Source: Timema cristinae
Lineage: Eukaryota > Arthropoda > Insecta > Phasmatodea > Timematidae
Length of the DNA stretch: 64,000 bases
Direction: 5' to 3'
NCBI GenBank assembly: GCA_039000515.1
Contig: JBCFYV010000524.1
Location: forward strand, 1-64,000
This document shows positions 46,351-61,500 of this stretch, in pieces. Position numbers and translations under genes: made by a program. The notes below the pieces were generated by a model. The model was not told where the DNA came from, did not search any database, and was given only the letters and a program-made list of their open reading frames with translations. The first letter of the stretch is position 1. Every line of letters begins with the position of its first letter.

Positions 46351-49300
46351 GTTCAGACTTCCAGAAAAAATAAAAAACTTGAGGATATGAGGTAGTAGTG
46401 TTTCAAATTCAATACTTCAGCTGGGCTACTAAGATTTTTTTTAAATATAGGATGTATTGTTTATAATTATAGATTTACTGTGTAGAGAGAGTTCAACAAA
46501 CATTATGATCATTGGATTTAAAAAATATAACTTTTTGAAATTTTTCTCAACTACAAGGATCACGATAAAATAAATTATGTTATACATTTCTTGAGAGAGA
46601 GAAACAACATTTTTCTCCAAAAGTTTATTGTGCCAATATTTTGTAAAAAACTATATGCTATTTTATGAATTAAATTTATACTAGACTGTTTATTATTATT
46701 TATTCAGAATCATTTGTAGCATTTATCGGCATAAAGTTACAATAAATAGTAAACCTACAAGACTGAATTAACACAAAAGATTCAACTCACCAAGCCCCAT
46801 TCATCAGTGGCCCCTCCCCAGTGTACTTCACGCACAACATTCAGCGAACAATAACAACATCAAACTAACCGAGCGAGCAGTGTGTAGACTTGCACCAGGA
46901 ATTAGCGTGATGCATGCTGGGAAAGCATGACGTATAAAGTGGTTATGTGGCCGGGAAACTATTGTTCGACTCCCATCCACCATATGCTCGAACTTTCGAC
47001 GTCCTTCGGGCTACCCCTTCCCACCCCTCCTTGTGTATGTTCACCTCTGTGTTGTCTTCCCCTCTTCCCCCTTTCCGAGATAGAATAGAAGTCGTATATA
47101 ATCCTGTAACTTGTATTGGCTTTTTACTCTTGTCAGGATAGCGTCATTGGACACATCAGGTGTCGAGGATGAACAGAAGGTATAAAATTACTTTTCGGCC
47201 TTTATACTGTCAAAATTCCGTTTTCGGCTATTATTATTGTTAGTTAAAGTTAAATTATATAATCATGGTTAGGGACAGCATATTTAACTTTGGTTTTTAT
47301 TAGGGATAGTAAATCATATTTGCAAGTTGTTAAGTTGGCAAAATAAAAGCATAGTTCTATGTTTTTGAACTCAGGAGTTCAGATGCGTATTTTCGAACTA
47401 ATATAAAAGATAGGTAAATGACCATTTCTTTGTTATTATCGCACAAAATGTATACCCCGTGTGCTGTAAAATGTTTAGGTTTTGCTAGTGTTGGGTTTTG
47501 TAAAAATATGAAACTTAGAGCCCGTCTAGCTGTAAAGTTAAATTATTACTCTTAAATAATTTGGGACTTTTCCCCTTTTGTAAAATGTCGTAAAGACTAT
47601 TTTCTATATTTGTTATGAAAATCTGTAATTCTATTGAGAATGGTCGAGTGAGACCTATTGAGCTTAGCTTTCTAATGTTATACATTAGTATTCAAATCTG
47701 GGTGACCCATTGTTGTAAATTTTCTAATTGTAGCTACGTGTTTATTGTTAGCTTGGGATGTCAAGTGAGACCTATTGTTGTAATATTTATAATATACAAT
47801 ATCTTATATATATTTATATTTCTTCTTTTTAAATCATGAGGGATTGTTAATTGTAAACGATTGGATATATCCTTATGATATATAGTTATGTTCATGAATC
47901 TATTCCACTATTTAACTTTAACAATTTTTATATGTTTATTTATCTACTGTTTATCTAAATAAACTATTTAATATCTAATGTGAATATCTATCTTCTAGTA
48001 GGTATGAACCTATATATTATGAAAATATCACGTCCTCTATCCCAGTATCTTGGCTTACTTCCAAGTCCTACAAATAATGTTTGTAGAGTAAGTTCATGGA
48101 AACAGAATGACCTATATGCCGGAGTAGGCCTATTTGTCATATGATATCCTATTGGCTCCTCTGCGATTATTGTCTGTTTTTGGTTTTTTGTACTTACATT
48201 GTGTACCCGCCTTTATTTATTCTTGGGAAAATAAGGGCGAGGCTACACATAAAGTCGAAATATTAAAAGTATTTAGAAAGAATCCAGCAATTTTCAATTT
48301 CTAAAAGCGTTGTGAAACCATACATAATAACATTCATGTAGGCCTATTAGGTTGGTATTTTAGTCCCTAATATAATTTTTTATAATTTATCACTGTAGTT
48401 TTCGGTGTTTGTACTCTATAAATTTAACTTTGTCACATTTTTTAAAATAATAACTTGTTTAATGTACGTATTATTATATTTGCATTTTAATTTTACAAAA
48501 AACCCACTATAGATCTTGTATAATCTTGTATAATGATCCAAGTATTCAGAAAAGTCCCAAATCCGTCAGACTCATTGAGATAGTCCTTAAGACAATATTC
48601 ACTTTTTTATGTCCTTCGGGCTTAGTTTAATTTGTCATGACGACAATTATGTTTCCAAGTCCTTCAGACTTGTTTAGTTAGTCTATATGACTATGTTTTC
48701 TTGGTATCCTACTTTAAGTTTCCTCTTCTCCGTGAGTTCTTTATTCCGTTTTGAGTCCTTATGACTTCACTATATGTCATTGCGCCGTGAACGTCATGCT
48801 CACGTGTTCAAATGTGTATTGCTTCAAGCAGGTTGTCTAATGTCTTTATTTGAGGACCTGGCTAGGTTAGTATCTAATAGCATTCTTGTAACCACCCCAT
48901 TTTCTGTGTTACTATTTCGAGGGCGCAAAGTGCAGAACGCGGTTAAGTTTATATAGTGGACAGAACCAATAGTATTTTCTTTCGCCCCTTGGTTGGCTAT
49001 GTACTTAATGTTGGTGTGTACTAGATTGTACGAATACCCCAGGAAGTGGGTAATAGCATAAAAGTACTACTGAGTGCTCTGGCAGTACCCTCTGGGAATA
49101 GACCGGCCATAATACTATTTTGTATGGACACCTGTTTGTTGGTCATCGACTAGTGTAACTGACTTACGATCATCTTACCGTTTATTATTTTGGATGTCGT
49201 TCCTTTGTCTAGTCAAGCTAGGTAGCTTGTCCGACACGTAACTTGGTAACTCTAAAACTATAGGATTAGCCGTTTTGCTTTATATGTTGCTAACACTCCG

Positions 49301-50162
49301 TGTTCTCTTTTTAGACCTTTCTGGTGGAAGTCTTGCAATCCTATACCCACTATCAACATTACTTCCATTTGACTGTTGCCTTGTCGCCTTGGACACGTTA
49401 TTCTCTTTTGTTACGGGTAGTTTCTATGTTTTTGGAGTTGTTAAGCCTATCATTAAATTTTATACCCCCATATCACCATTTATGTTATTTGTATAATAAA
49501 TCTATTTTGTTACCTATTCAATTCTTTTACATTTATGAAATATGTTCCCCTACCTACCTATGTATATGCAGCAGAAGAGTGTGATTTTATTAAAACACGA
49601 GCTATCTGATAGCAGCACCTTTGACTCGGTAGTTGGTGCTGCCACACTAAAAGCATAAATAATAGCTTTGGCTATTTGATTCTTAAGTTTTAGTGATCAG
49701 ACATTGAAACAAAATATTTAAACCAAAAAAGGAAAGCTAAATTTATCAAACAGTTTGGTAATATATATTTATTATATTGATAAAAAACTGTAAACATTAA
49801 CAGATCATCACTTTAAAAAATAGTACAAATCACAGATCAAAACACATAGGTAATCTAGAATGCAGATGTTTGGTTAGAGTTGTTACGTTAAGTTACGTAA
49901 ATCGTGACCACACAACTGTTTTCTTAGGTTAAGTGAACATTACATTGAGTGAAAGTTAAGTGGATCGTGATCCCGGCACTCAGTCGTCCTCCAAAATGGC
50001 AGTCAGGCACGTTCATGGGTGGTATACTATTTTCTATCAATATGAAGAGAAAGTAAATCAAAGAAGGTGTAGCTGTTGATCATTGAGCATCACATAAACA
50101 GTAAAACAAGTTAACCAATTTGTGAATAAGACTAAAACTATTAAAATATGTCTTGAATAATT
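46351..50162. other. 3.8 kb without recognisable gene (mirror of 22.3-26.1 kb)
   Basis: The same content as the left arm. At 46,947-47,141 the frame differs from its partner by substitutions as well as indels: about five base substitutions in about 200 bases. The arm difference is therefore not purely homopolymer-length error. Confidence 0.5.
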
Positions 50163-51840
50163 ACAAAAGAAAAACAGAATGTTTAAACGAGAATCTCTGT
50201 AAATCCGTATGCTCAGGAGCATACCTATCTTATATAGAGATTGATATACCTGTTTCGGGTTATAAAAATTACGAGGAAATGGCTGAACCGATTTTGACAA
50301 ACGAACACTCATTCTAACGGTTAGGAGTCCGAATGTCGGGAAAAGAAGTATTTTTCTGCGAAAACCCGATTTTCATAGTTAGTTTTCACCATGAAACCAT
50401 TATTTGCTGCATGGATGTATATCTATGAATAAAATATAATTATATCTTTGGCAAAAAATAATAATTGAATCTTTATTGTTGATCCGAACACAGTAATCAC
50501 ATATTTCAATCTGCAAATAAAATATTTCTTTTTGCATGCTGATTTCACTTTAGATGCTGGTCAAAACACATCTTTATTAAGATTGCCTGGACTGAGGAAG
50601 CATTAATTTATTATTGGAATATTACTATCTTTAATTCGTATTTAAATTAATATAGATCATAATTCACAAATTAAAAGGTTAAGTTGTAAGTTTCATAGGA
50701 ATATTTTATTAATTTTGATTCGCGCATGAGCTATAAAAATATATATAAGTGATATAATACATACTAAACATACTAAACATCATTGTAAGATAAAAAACGA
50801 TAAAATTATCTAGATTTTTTTTTTAAAATAGCCATTTTAAACATATAAATAAGGGTTTTGGCATTCATTTTTTTTCAAATAATTTTTTTTATATTCATTT
50901 TATCAAATAGTAATACAATGCAAATATAACAAGTTAAGTTATGTTTCCATGCTACCACGTAATTTTGAGGGAATGATATTTCAAAGTAATGTTTTGTGTA
51001 CTACATATACCTTTTCCCATTCCCTTTCTCTCTCTCTCACACCACACACACACACACTCTCTATCACACACACACTCTCTCTCTCTCCACACACCTCTCT
51101 CTTATCACACACTCTCTCAAACATCTTCTCTCATTTTGTCTAAAACTTTTTTCCTCTCTCACATACTTCTAAACTTACACTATTAAACAATCTTTCACAC
51201 ATTATCTTTATCACACTCACTCTTAAACTCTCTTTAAACTGACTCGCATTCTCTCAAACTCTCTTGTCTCTCTCAAACTCTCTCTCACATTTTCCTTCCC
51301 TCTCAAACACCCTCTCTGTCTCAAACACCTTCTTTGTCTCAAACTTTTCTCTGGATCAAATTCTCTCCATATGTCTCATATTCTTTCTACAACTCTCTCT
51401 CTTTAAATTACTTTTTTCCTCAAACACTTTATCTCTCAAATTCTTTCTCTCAAACTTTATCTCAATCAAACTATCTATCTATGTCTCTAACTCTCTCTCA
51501 ACTATCTTTCTTGTTAAACTCTTGGTCTCAATCTTTCTCTTTAACTATCTTTCCCTCAAACTTTCTGTAACATTTTCTCTCTCTCTAAAATTGTCTCCTC
51601 TCTAACTTTCTCTTTCAAAGTCTCTCTCTCACGCTTCCATATTTTCTCCTTCTTTCACACAATACCTCTCACAGTTTATTTTCAAAATTTCACTCATTCT
51701 CTCACACACTCTCTCTTCTTACACACATTCCCTCACGCACTTTATAAGCCACTCTCCCTCACATACTTTCTCTCACATAGACTCTTTCATTTTCTCTTTC
51801 TCAACACATACAAACACTCTATCACATAATAATAATAATA

Positions 51841-51885
<45 letters not shown>

Positions 51886-54800
51886 GTATCTAGTCAAACC
51901 CATCATTTAAGTTTATGTATATGGCAATTATGATATTGATGTTCATGGGTAAAATTTATTCCATGCGTCGCTAATATATACATTTGATAATACAATAGGC
52001 CTGGCTAAAAAAATATGTTCATGTAGAATTGGGGATGTGCAGTTGGCCTAAAGGCATTTGGCCTAAAGTCATTTTGCCTAAAAATTAACTTCACAAAAGT
52101 CATGTAGCCTAAAGGCATTTGGCCTAAAATGCAAATTTAAAACCTTCGGGTAACTTCGGAAAGTAAAAAGTACTGTTAGTTGTTTCATCTGGATATAGAT
52201 AGCACAACTGATGCGAGATAGTTACACTATTTCTATTAACATTGACATTTCTCCTACATAGAGCTTTACCCCAACAATCCTATAATCTTAATTTTACAAA
52301 CAAAACAATAGATTAGTAGTTTACAATACACTATACCGCCTTTTCTTGTATATAAATTTCCGATATTATTTCTTTGTTGGTATATTCAGTGTTGCCAAAC
52401 CTAATGATTTTAAACTTTTCTACTGATCTACTAATTAATTAAAATAAAATGTTCGTATGTTGCCAATTTCACTCATTGGCTCTTTGAAATGATGGGATGG
52501 GTGGGAGAGGAAAGGGGAGGGGGTGGTCTGAGTGGGAGGGAAAAGCTTCTACGCAGCGTTGTAACTTGAAAACTTTCAAAAATCCTTGTAGTATGATAAA
52601 GTCTGTAAGCTTAGCCCTCTTCCAAGAAGTTGGCTGTCACAGTGAATAGACAGGAAGGCGCTATTACACTAGTCTGAAGAAACCCACTCACTTTAAAACA
52701 CACAGTTTGTCACAGCTTATTTTGTCTAGCTAGTGTAACACGTACTTCCGGATACACAAAGCATTGATTTTTTTTAAAATTTATTTTAGGTACAGAATCT
52801 TACGTGCACTTTCTGAACCTAATGATTATATCAGCACATGATAATTTCTATGAGCGAGAGCAAAAGGACCTACCAATTTTGCCAGGAAAAGTATTTTCAC
52901 ATACCCACGGGGTTATCTTACATACCCCAATAACATGTTACTTCCCCTCTGAATGAATATGTTCTACGGATTTTCATCGCTCAAGAAAGATTCATCGATT
53001 CCGGCTGAGTTTGAACCCACGAACATCGAATCCTACGGCGAGCAAATTACCCAGAGACCACTGGAGTCAACAGCAATGAAGAAAAAATAAGTTAAAGGAG
53101 GATAAATAACACAGGTGAGTAATACCACCTACGTTTCATAAAATAATTAATAATCATCATGTTTTACCATTTTTAAATACATATACTGAAATATACTGAA
53201 TTTGTGAGGTTATTGCTACTGATCTGTAAGGTACTAGTGTTGGCAACACTGAATATATGTCATGGTCATAAACTTAATAGGAAAAAAGATATTAGAGAAA
53301 AACAATAAATAAATAAAAATTCAGTACCGTTTACGCGCGGTAAAATTGTATGTATACAATCGAATGATGGAGACTTTTGACAACTTATTTAGACAAGCAA
53401 AGTGAAAGTGGAAACCAATATTCAGCTCACTCATTTGGCATTTTTCTAAAGTGAAGTCCGTTTTCGCCTAAAGTTACTGGACTAAAGCAATGTTAACTCT
53501 ACATGAATATATTTTTTTAGCCAGGCCTATTGTAATAATAAATTGATATAATAGCGACGTATGAAATAAATTTTGCCAATGAACATCATATTATAATGGC
53601 CATATATATAAACTTAAATGATGGGTTTGACTAGATCCTCATCATAATCATCATCATCATCAGTATTATTATCATTATTTGTGAGAAAGTGAGCATGCAT
53701 GTGCGTGTGAGAGAGAGAGGGACACAGAAATAAAGTGTGAGAGTGTATTTGTGTGTAAAAGAGAGTACTTCACGAAGAGTACCTGATTAAGTGTGTAAGG
53801 GATGTGTGTAAAAAGAGAAAGTGTGTGAGAGTTAATGAAATTTTGTGAAAAAGGCTGTGAGGGTTTTTGTGTGAAAGAAAGATAAAATATGAGAGCGTGT
53901 AAGCGAAACTTTGAGAGAAAAAAAATAGAGAGAGAAAATTTTAGAGAAAGAGAAAATGTTAGAGATTTTTGAGTGAAAGAGAGTTAGAGATAAAGATTGA
54001 GACCGAGAGTATAATAAAAAGAGAGATTGAGAGAGAGTTTGAGACAAAAGAGATAATTTGATTGTGATAAATTTCGAGAGAGAGAATTTGAGACAGAAAA
54101 TGAATGAGGGAAAGAGTGATTTTGAAAGAGAGAGTCTGAGAAAGAATTTGAGACAGAGAAAGAGTTTGGGCCAAAGAGGGTGTTTTAGACAGAAAGGGTG
54201 TGTAAGAGAGAGGGAGAATGTGAGAGTGGGTGAGAGATAGTTTGAGAGAGAGGAAGAATTTGATAGAAATAGTTTGAGAGAAAGAGAATGAGTTTAAAGA
54301 GAGTGTAAGAATGATTGAGATAAATATAATGTGTGAAAGATTGTTTAATAGTGTGTGTGAGTGGAGAAAGTGTGTTAGAGAGGGAAAAAGTCTTAGTCAG
54401 AACAAGAGAGTGTAAGAGAGTGTGTGTAAGAGAGAAAGTGTCCGAGAAAGAATGAAAAGATAGATGTGGTATTCAAAACATTACTTTGAAATAACCCCCC
54501 CCCCCCTCAAAATTTAGTAGTAACATGGAAACATAACTTAACTTATTGTATTTGAAAGAATATGGAAAGATATCATTACTTTGAAATATCATTCCTCGAA
54601 ATTACGTTGTAGTATAAAAACATAACTGAACTTACTGTATTTGTATTGTGTTACTATTTGATAAAATGAATATCAAAACTCATTATTTGAAAAACATTAA
54701 CGCCAAAACCCATATTTTAATAATTAAAATGAATATTTTTAAAACATATTTCAAGAAAAAATGTGTGTGTGTACTTATGTACGCGCGTGAGAAGTTATAC

Positions 54801-56713
54801 TTCTTTGGCATCATTAAAAAATAAAAAATAATTTAATAATATTTAGTATTAATTATGTTAAATAATAATATTTTAATTTATATCAATAAATAATATATAC
54901 GGATAGTTAACCTCAATTATATTGTAGTACTTGAAAAGTCTATAAGCACAATTTTTTTCACTAATATTTACGAATAGTAAATAATATTAATCAAAATATT
55001 CAATTTAAATCACTACTGGGCCTGGATTCACCAAGGGAGCAAATAGTTGCGCCAGTGCAAGTTTGAAATATGTTCCAAATCCCTATTCACTAAAAGGAGC
55101 AGGCGCAATTTGAGAGCAAAGTTGCGCCTTTTATTTGCCACCACTCAAGAGTAGGCGCAACTATTAAATCATGATTGTCACTTCAATAAATTTAAATGGC
55201 GGCATATTATTGTATTGGCTTAAAATACAATTAGTTACATAACTGTACTCCAATTAATAATGAATTAATTAAAATAACAAAACGTATGTCAAGCACAAAA
55301 TTTGTTTCAATTTAGACAGTGGTAACAAAACTATTACGTACCTTTTATTGTTGGATTTTTACATTCAAACAACGCAATGGCATTTCTTGCAGTATTAAAA
55401 AACAAAACTACGAACTGTGTAATCTTCGTCTAGATCCAAAGAGGTTTGTATTCCTCCAAGTCCAAAGACATCTCGTCACTAAATATGGCAGTTAGTATAA
55501 CTTTAAAATAAGTCTTAAAGTTTCTATAAACATTAATGTTTTATTAATGGAACTTAAACTTTAAAATAATAATATAAATAAATACAAAAAATTTTTTTTT
55601 AATTTATATCAATAAATAATACATACGGATAGTTAACCTCAATTATATTGGAGCACTTGAAAAAGTCTATAAGCACAAATTTTTTCACTAATATTTACGA
55701 ATAGTAAATAATATTAATCAAAATATTCAATTTAAATCACTACTGAATATAATTTATTAGCACATATATAATTCGCACTTGTATGAAACTAAAACACGTG
55801 TTGTGAATGTAGAAACTAGAAACATGTGGATAAATATTCTAATATATGAAAACAGTGATCAGAGGCGACGAGCGTACCAACATGCGCGACTAACAGAGGT
55901 TCTATTTCTATTTTGTTGGTAGCTTTTTTTTTTCGAGACTTAATGAGCGGTTTAACTTCAACCTGTTACTTTTGTGTTACAGTGATGCGCGCGCATCTTA
56001 AAATTTCACTCTCATCATTTTTTCATAACGCGCCTAAAAAAGTATAACTTCAATAATTTTATCATTTTTGATCTTATAATACATACTAAACATATTTAAG
56101 CATCATTGTATCGTTTATATATTTGTATAGTTCATGCTCGAAACAAAAGGTATAAAATATTTTTATGTAACTGACAATTTAACCTTTTAATTTGCGAATT
56201 ATGATAGATATTACTGATTTAAATGTTAATTAAAGATAGCAACATTTCATTAATAAATAATGCTTCCCCAATCCAGGCAATCTCAATCTAGATGTGCTTA
56301 GACTAACATATAAAGTGAATTCAGCAGCATCCAAAGAGAAATATTTTATTTGCAGATTGAAAGATGTGATGCCTGTGTTCGTACCAACAGTAAAGATTCA
56401 ATTATTATTTTTTAGCCAAAACTATATATTTTATTTATAGATTTACCGCTACCTAACCAATAACGCAAATAACGGTTTCAATGGTCAAAAAAACTATTTG
56501 TGAAAATCGGGTTTTCGTGGAAAAATACTATTTTCCCCAACATTCTGGACTCCTAACCATTAAAATGAGTGTTCGTTTGTCAAAATTTGTTGAGCCATCG
56601 TTATTTTTATAGCCGGAAACTGGTATATCCAATTATATAAAGACAAGTATATTCCGGAGCCTATTGATTTCCAGAGATTTTTGTTTCAATAATTTGAATT
56701 TAAATATTTTGTT
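50163..56713. repeat. Nested imperfect inverted repeat, right-arm mirror
   Basis: The mirror of 15,735-22,290: outer halves, CT tract (50,998-51,825), (AAT)n (51,826-51,885), GA tract (about 53,680-54,465) and the 148-bp direct repeats near 54,867-55,745. From about 54 kb outward it is nearly identical to the left arm. Confidence 0.8.
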
Positions 56714-57425
56714 TTCCTTTCCAAATATTTTTACCCGCCATGATATAAATTACTACCGGTATTTGTTTCGTCAATCTATTATAATGCCTAGATTCACGGG
56801 TAGTATTTTACCCTTGAATAACATTTTCGGAGACACCTCAAATAAGGGATGGTACAGCAGGCCTTTTAATTTGTTTGTCTTAGGAAAGTTTAGCAGTTAG
56901 GCCTGAAAGTCTTGTTCATAATCATCGTGGAAAAATTGTTCTTAGCAAATAAAATACGAATCAGGATTCCATTTTCAATCCAGTTCAGTTGTGAATACAT
57001 CTTGTTTGACATCAGAATATTTATTAAAGTATTGTGTATAACACCATATCCCTTAGTTAGATTACTTTTATTATACACGGCAACGGTAGTATTGTTACGT
57101 TATTACTCGTAACACTTCACGCATAAATAATAGGAAAGCTCGCAAAAAACACACAAGCATTTACTATCACAGCAGCGCCGCACTAGAGTAGAGCTGAATG
57201 AAGGCCTGTATAGGGAACGACTCTACCTTATACTCTTTTAACCTCTGTGATCTCTATACTATACTGGATGGACATGACATATACTCCTAAGATATACAAA
57301 TATAAATTATTCAACTTAATATCTTAGTATTACATTTTTTGGTTCTCATTATACATAACAGATTTTATATTAATTTGTAGTCCAACTCTAATCTTAACTA
57401 AATTGCTTTAAATTAGTTTTACTTT

Positions 57426-58096
57426 TTAATATATAGGCCTACTGATGTTGTCATCCCCAACTGCGTCTTCGGGTGTAGCGGGTTGCATCATTCGAAGTGC
57501 AGTCTCTTGGTGAAGTTGGTGGCTAGGCACCAGTCCCATGGGTCTAGTGGGTGGGGGTAAGGAAGGGAGTCCCGGCAACATGAATGTCACGGTGGGCGGT
57601 AGGAAGTAGTCCCGGCAACGGGAGTCGCAGTGGGAGGTAATAAGTAGTTCCGGCAACGTGAGTCGCGGTGGGAGGTAGGAACGGTGAAAGGAGTCCCAAC
57701 AAAATTGCTCTTTAAAAAAATGAAACTTTATTTTGCTCTTTCGTAAAGGTGGTTCGCCAGGGTGGGTCACCACTGAATCGGCTTCCGTTCGGCTGTTGCC
57801 CGACTCAGAATATCAACCTTGACATTTACGCCAAGCTAGGTCATCTGAGAAAGGGCTGATTTCCTATTTGAGTACCGAGTCATTGTCATGACTCTTAACC
57901 TTGCGAATGAACTTATTAACCTGATAAAATGGAACCGATAAAATGAGCCTGCAGAATACTACAGGTGATTGGTTGTGTTGCCCGACGCAAGATATCCACC
58001 TTGACAGAAACGCCAAGCTAGGTCACCTGTGAAAGGGCTGATCTTATGTTGGAGTATGGAGTCATTGTCGTGACTCCTGACCTCATGAATGAACTT
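57426..58096 (-). repeat. 38-bp minisatellite and 182-bp duplication, right-arm mirror
   Basis: The mirror of 14,353-15,029. The 115-residue minus-strand frame at 57,426-57,773 differs from its partner only at the very end. Confidence 0.7.
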
Positions 58097-58557
58097 AATA
58101 CCATGTACAAAACATTTGTTAATTAATTAACACTATGAGGTGACATTGGTGATAATGAATGATTGTGCTGGGTCTCGGGATTTGGGGAGGATTTTCTTGA
58201 CTGTGATGGGGGAAGGTGTGTATAAGGTATGATGATGAGATTTTGAATTCCATGAGTCGATTTCCGGGAAGAGAATCGAAAGGTTGTCTTGACTGTAGGG
58301 ATTAGGTTTGACGCGGATGGTTACAATTTCATTTCCCATCAGGGGCTGACCCCGACGCCAGTATTATCCTCTGGCAAGTAGACAACCTAGTCGGTTATCC
58401 CCGTGGCGTCCGGCCATGACTAAGGTAGTAATGGCATGAAATGAGCGATTTGTGTGTGAAGGTCGGGTCTGAGGCTGGATCAACGATGGGGTAGGTGAGG
58501 TGCTGGGTTGTCGTCGATTGTAAATTTGGCTAGTTACTAATCTACTTGGGATATTAT

Positions 58558-61500
58558 CATAATATTTATTTTTTTATTAGATATAGAGATTTTGTAGTTA
58601 TTTTAATTTTTTTTAAGCTTATAATAGACACTTAGTAATAATAGCGCTCGTCTACGCCAACCGTGGTCTCTTGTAGCGTCTGTGCTCATCAGGGTCGTAA
58701 CGTCCTAGTTCCCGTACTAAGTCATTAGTGTGTGTGTCTCTCTGCTCGTTGAGTTTTTTGTTCCTTTCCCTGTATATGTCTTGCAGCTGCTTGCACTTAT
58801 TCATTTCATGTAGGTCTGTTGTTCTAGTGCGCCAGGGTGCTCCAGTAATGGTTCTGAGTATATTGTTTTGTGTGATTTGTAGTTTATCTGTGAGGTGTTT
58901 AGCTCCGTAGCTCCATACTGCGCAGTTGTACAATATTATCGGTTGTATCATTGATTTGTATAAGACAGTTTTGGTGTGAATGTTTAGTTCCCTTCCTTTG
59001 ATTAGAGCGTAGAATAATTGTACATATATCCCAGTAGCTTTTTTGTTCGTATCCTCTATGTGACTTCTCCAGGATAGTTTCGAGTCTATTGTAGTGCCTA
59101 AATATTTTGTATCTTTTTTAACAGGTATTTCTGTGTCAAATAAAGTGAGTGGCGCTGGGAGTTATTTGTATCCTCGGCTAATAATCAGAGCTGCTGATTT
59201 CGTAGGATTAACTTTGATCCTCCAAGTCGTGAACCAAATTTTTAGTTCTACCAAGTACCTCTGCATTTTTAAACTGGCTTAATTTATGTTTTTATAGATG
59301 GTGTAGGCCATGGTGTCGTCAGCAAAGAGTCGTACTTTTATATGCGGATGGATAGGGATGTCTGAAGTATATGTGCTATAAAGGTGTGGTGCAGATCCCT
59401 GGGGCACCTCAGCCCTTATGTCGTGTACTGGTGAGTTTGTTCCGTCCATGACTACCTGAAACTTCCTTCGAGCAAGGTAATTGGCGATAATGTGGATGAT
59501 CCTTTGTGGGTAGTTGAATTTAATTAGTTTTTGAATTAGTCCTATGTGCCAGACTCTGTCAAATGCTTTTTATACGTCAAGAAATATTGCTACGTTGTGT
59601 ATTTTTCTTCAAAAGCTTTTGTAGCGTCCTAAATTAAATTTAGTACGGGGTGGATAGTCGAGTGCTTTTTCCTTAAACCTAACTGCACTTTCTGGATGAT
59701 CTCATTTTTTTCACTAAATTTGTTTATCCTTTTTAGTACTAGTTTTTCAAATAGTTTGCTCATAGTGGGGAGGAGACTAATAGGCCTTCTGTTCTGAGGG
59801 AACATTGGGTCCTTTCCTGGTTTAGGAAGAGTTATTACTGTCACCAGCTTCCATGCATCTGGGAAGTGACAAAGCGTAAGTAGAGCGTTGAATATTGTTT
59901 GTACCGTGAGTAGTGCTCTCGGTGGTAATTTTTGTAATGTTTCATTTGATTGTTTGTCGTGGCCTGGCGATTTATTTTTTGGGAGGTGTTTCACTGTGTA
60001 GTTCAATTCATCGGGTGTTATTGGGTCCACCCGTAACACTATTGGTCTAAATAGGTATTCCCGTACTGATCTTTGTGCGTCCCTGACGAAGTCTGCGTCT
60101 CTCGGTTTTGGTTTGGTGTAAATTGTTTCTCCAGAGTCACCACTATGACCTCTGCTTTCTCTGAGCTTGTATAGGCCATACCGTGCTCCCCGTGTATAGC
60201 CGGTACCAACCGGTTTTTTGCCAGTTGATTTTAGCTGTTTTGTGACTTTCCAGACTCTGCTGGGGTTTATGGCAGCGTCAGTGATGTGTGTTCCAGTTGT
60301 TGTATATGATAGTTTTAACTGTACGTCTTACTTGTGCCGTGAGTATATTGCAGGCTGCTCTGTATTACGATGTTCTGTGTCTCTCCTTGCCTCTCTTTTC
60401 TGAGCGAGCAGAAAGTCAAGGTCTTGGTGTTGGCGTCGCAAGTCGTGTCCTGTTCTATTATTGTGTTGGTTCTGTATGCTTCTTGTGCTGTGCTTGTAAA
60501 GAGCTGGAGTGTAGCGTCTGCTTCTTCGGTGGTCGTGATATTTATGTTGTCGGGTAATGTTTCGTTTAGTGTTCTTTTAAACCCTTCCCAGTTACTTGTA
60601 TTTTTTAGTTTTTTTTATATTCTTTATATGTATTTCTATGTTTTTTGTAATCTCGCACACTATAGGGTTGTGGTCTGAGTCCAGTGCTTTAAGAATCGAG
60701 AGCTCTTCCGGTGTCACCCCTATATTGTTCAAGACCACGTCTATTACGTCTGGCCTCTGTAGTGGGTGTGAGGGGTGAAATGTCGTTTCGCCAGGCCCAA
60801 CTACCGTATATCCCTTAGTGTCCACGTGATCGTCTATATGCGTCCATTCCTATTGATCAGTCGGCTATTCTAGTTCAGATGTTTGCTATTCTATCTGTTC
60901 TGTAAAGATGGTAGCCGAGAAAGTTAAGTTTCTTGTTTTGATTTAGATGTATTTCGTTGATTTCCTATATCGATTCCATATGTTTTAAAAAGTTCTTCTA
61001 ATTCATGAGCCTGCGTCAGTATCCCGTTCGCGTTCCATATAAAAACGCGTGGAAGGTCCTTGGTCCGCGTCTTGTCTAGTCATTCTGGTCTACAAAGCAG
61101 TCAGTTACTCCCTCTATCATTATGAACATTTTCTCTGTTGAGTCTGTTGCTTGTCTGAGTCTGTTGAGGTAAGGTTTGAAGTGTGTTATGATTTTCATGA
61201 TGTTTAGTTCTTTGAGGAACATACTGAGGTATTTTATGTCAGAACCGGTTTCTTGTTATGAGGGGCCGTGTGTCTGTTTTATCTGTACTGTCTGGGCGTA
61301 GGATTGGTGGATCCTAACCGCCTCAGGTACTGGGGGTTTTGAGGCGGGTCTCTGCCGCATTGGAGGATAGCTCTGTGTGTTGGAGGGTGGGGGCATGGTC
61401 CGGGTCACAGGTCTGTTATGTGTTTGTCTTGGGTACTTGTGCCGTCTTCTTTTTCTCTAGTAAGTTTAGGTACACCGGGCACTTACTGTAGTTTGCCGTG

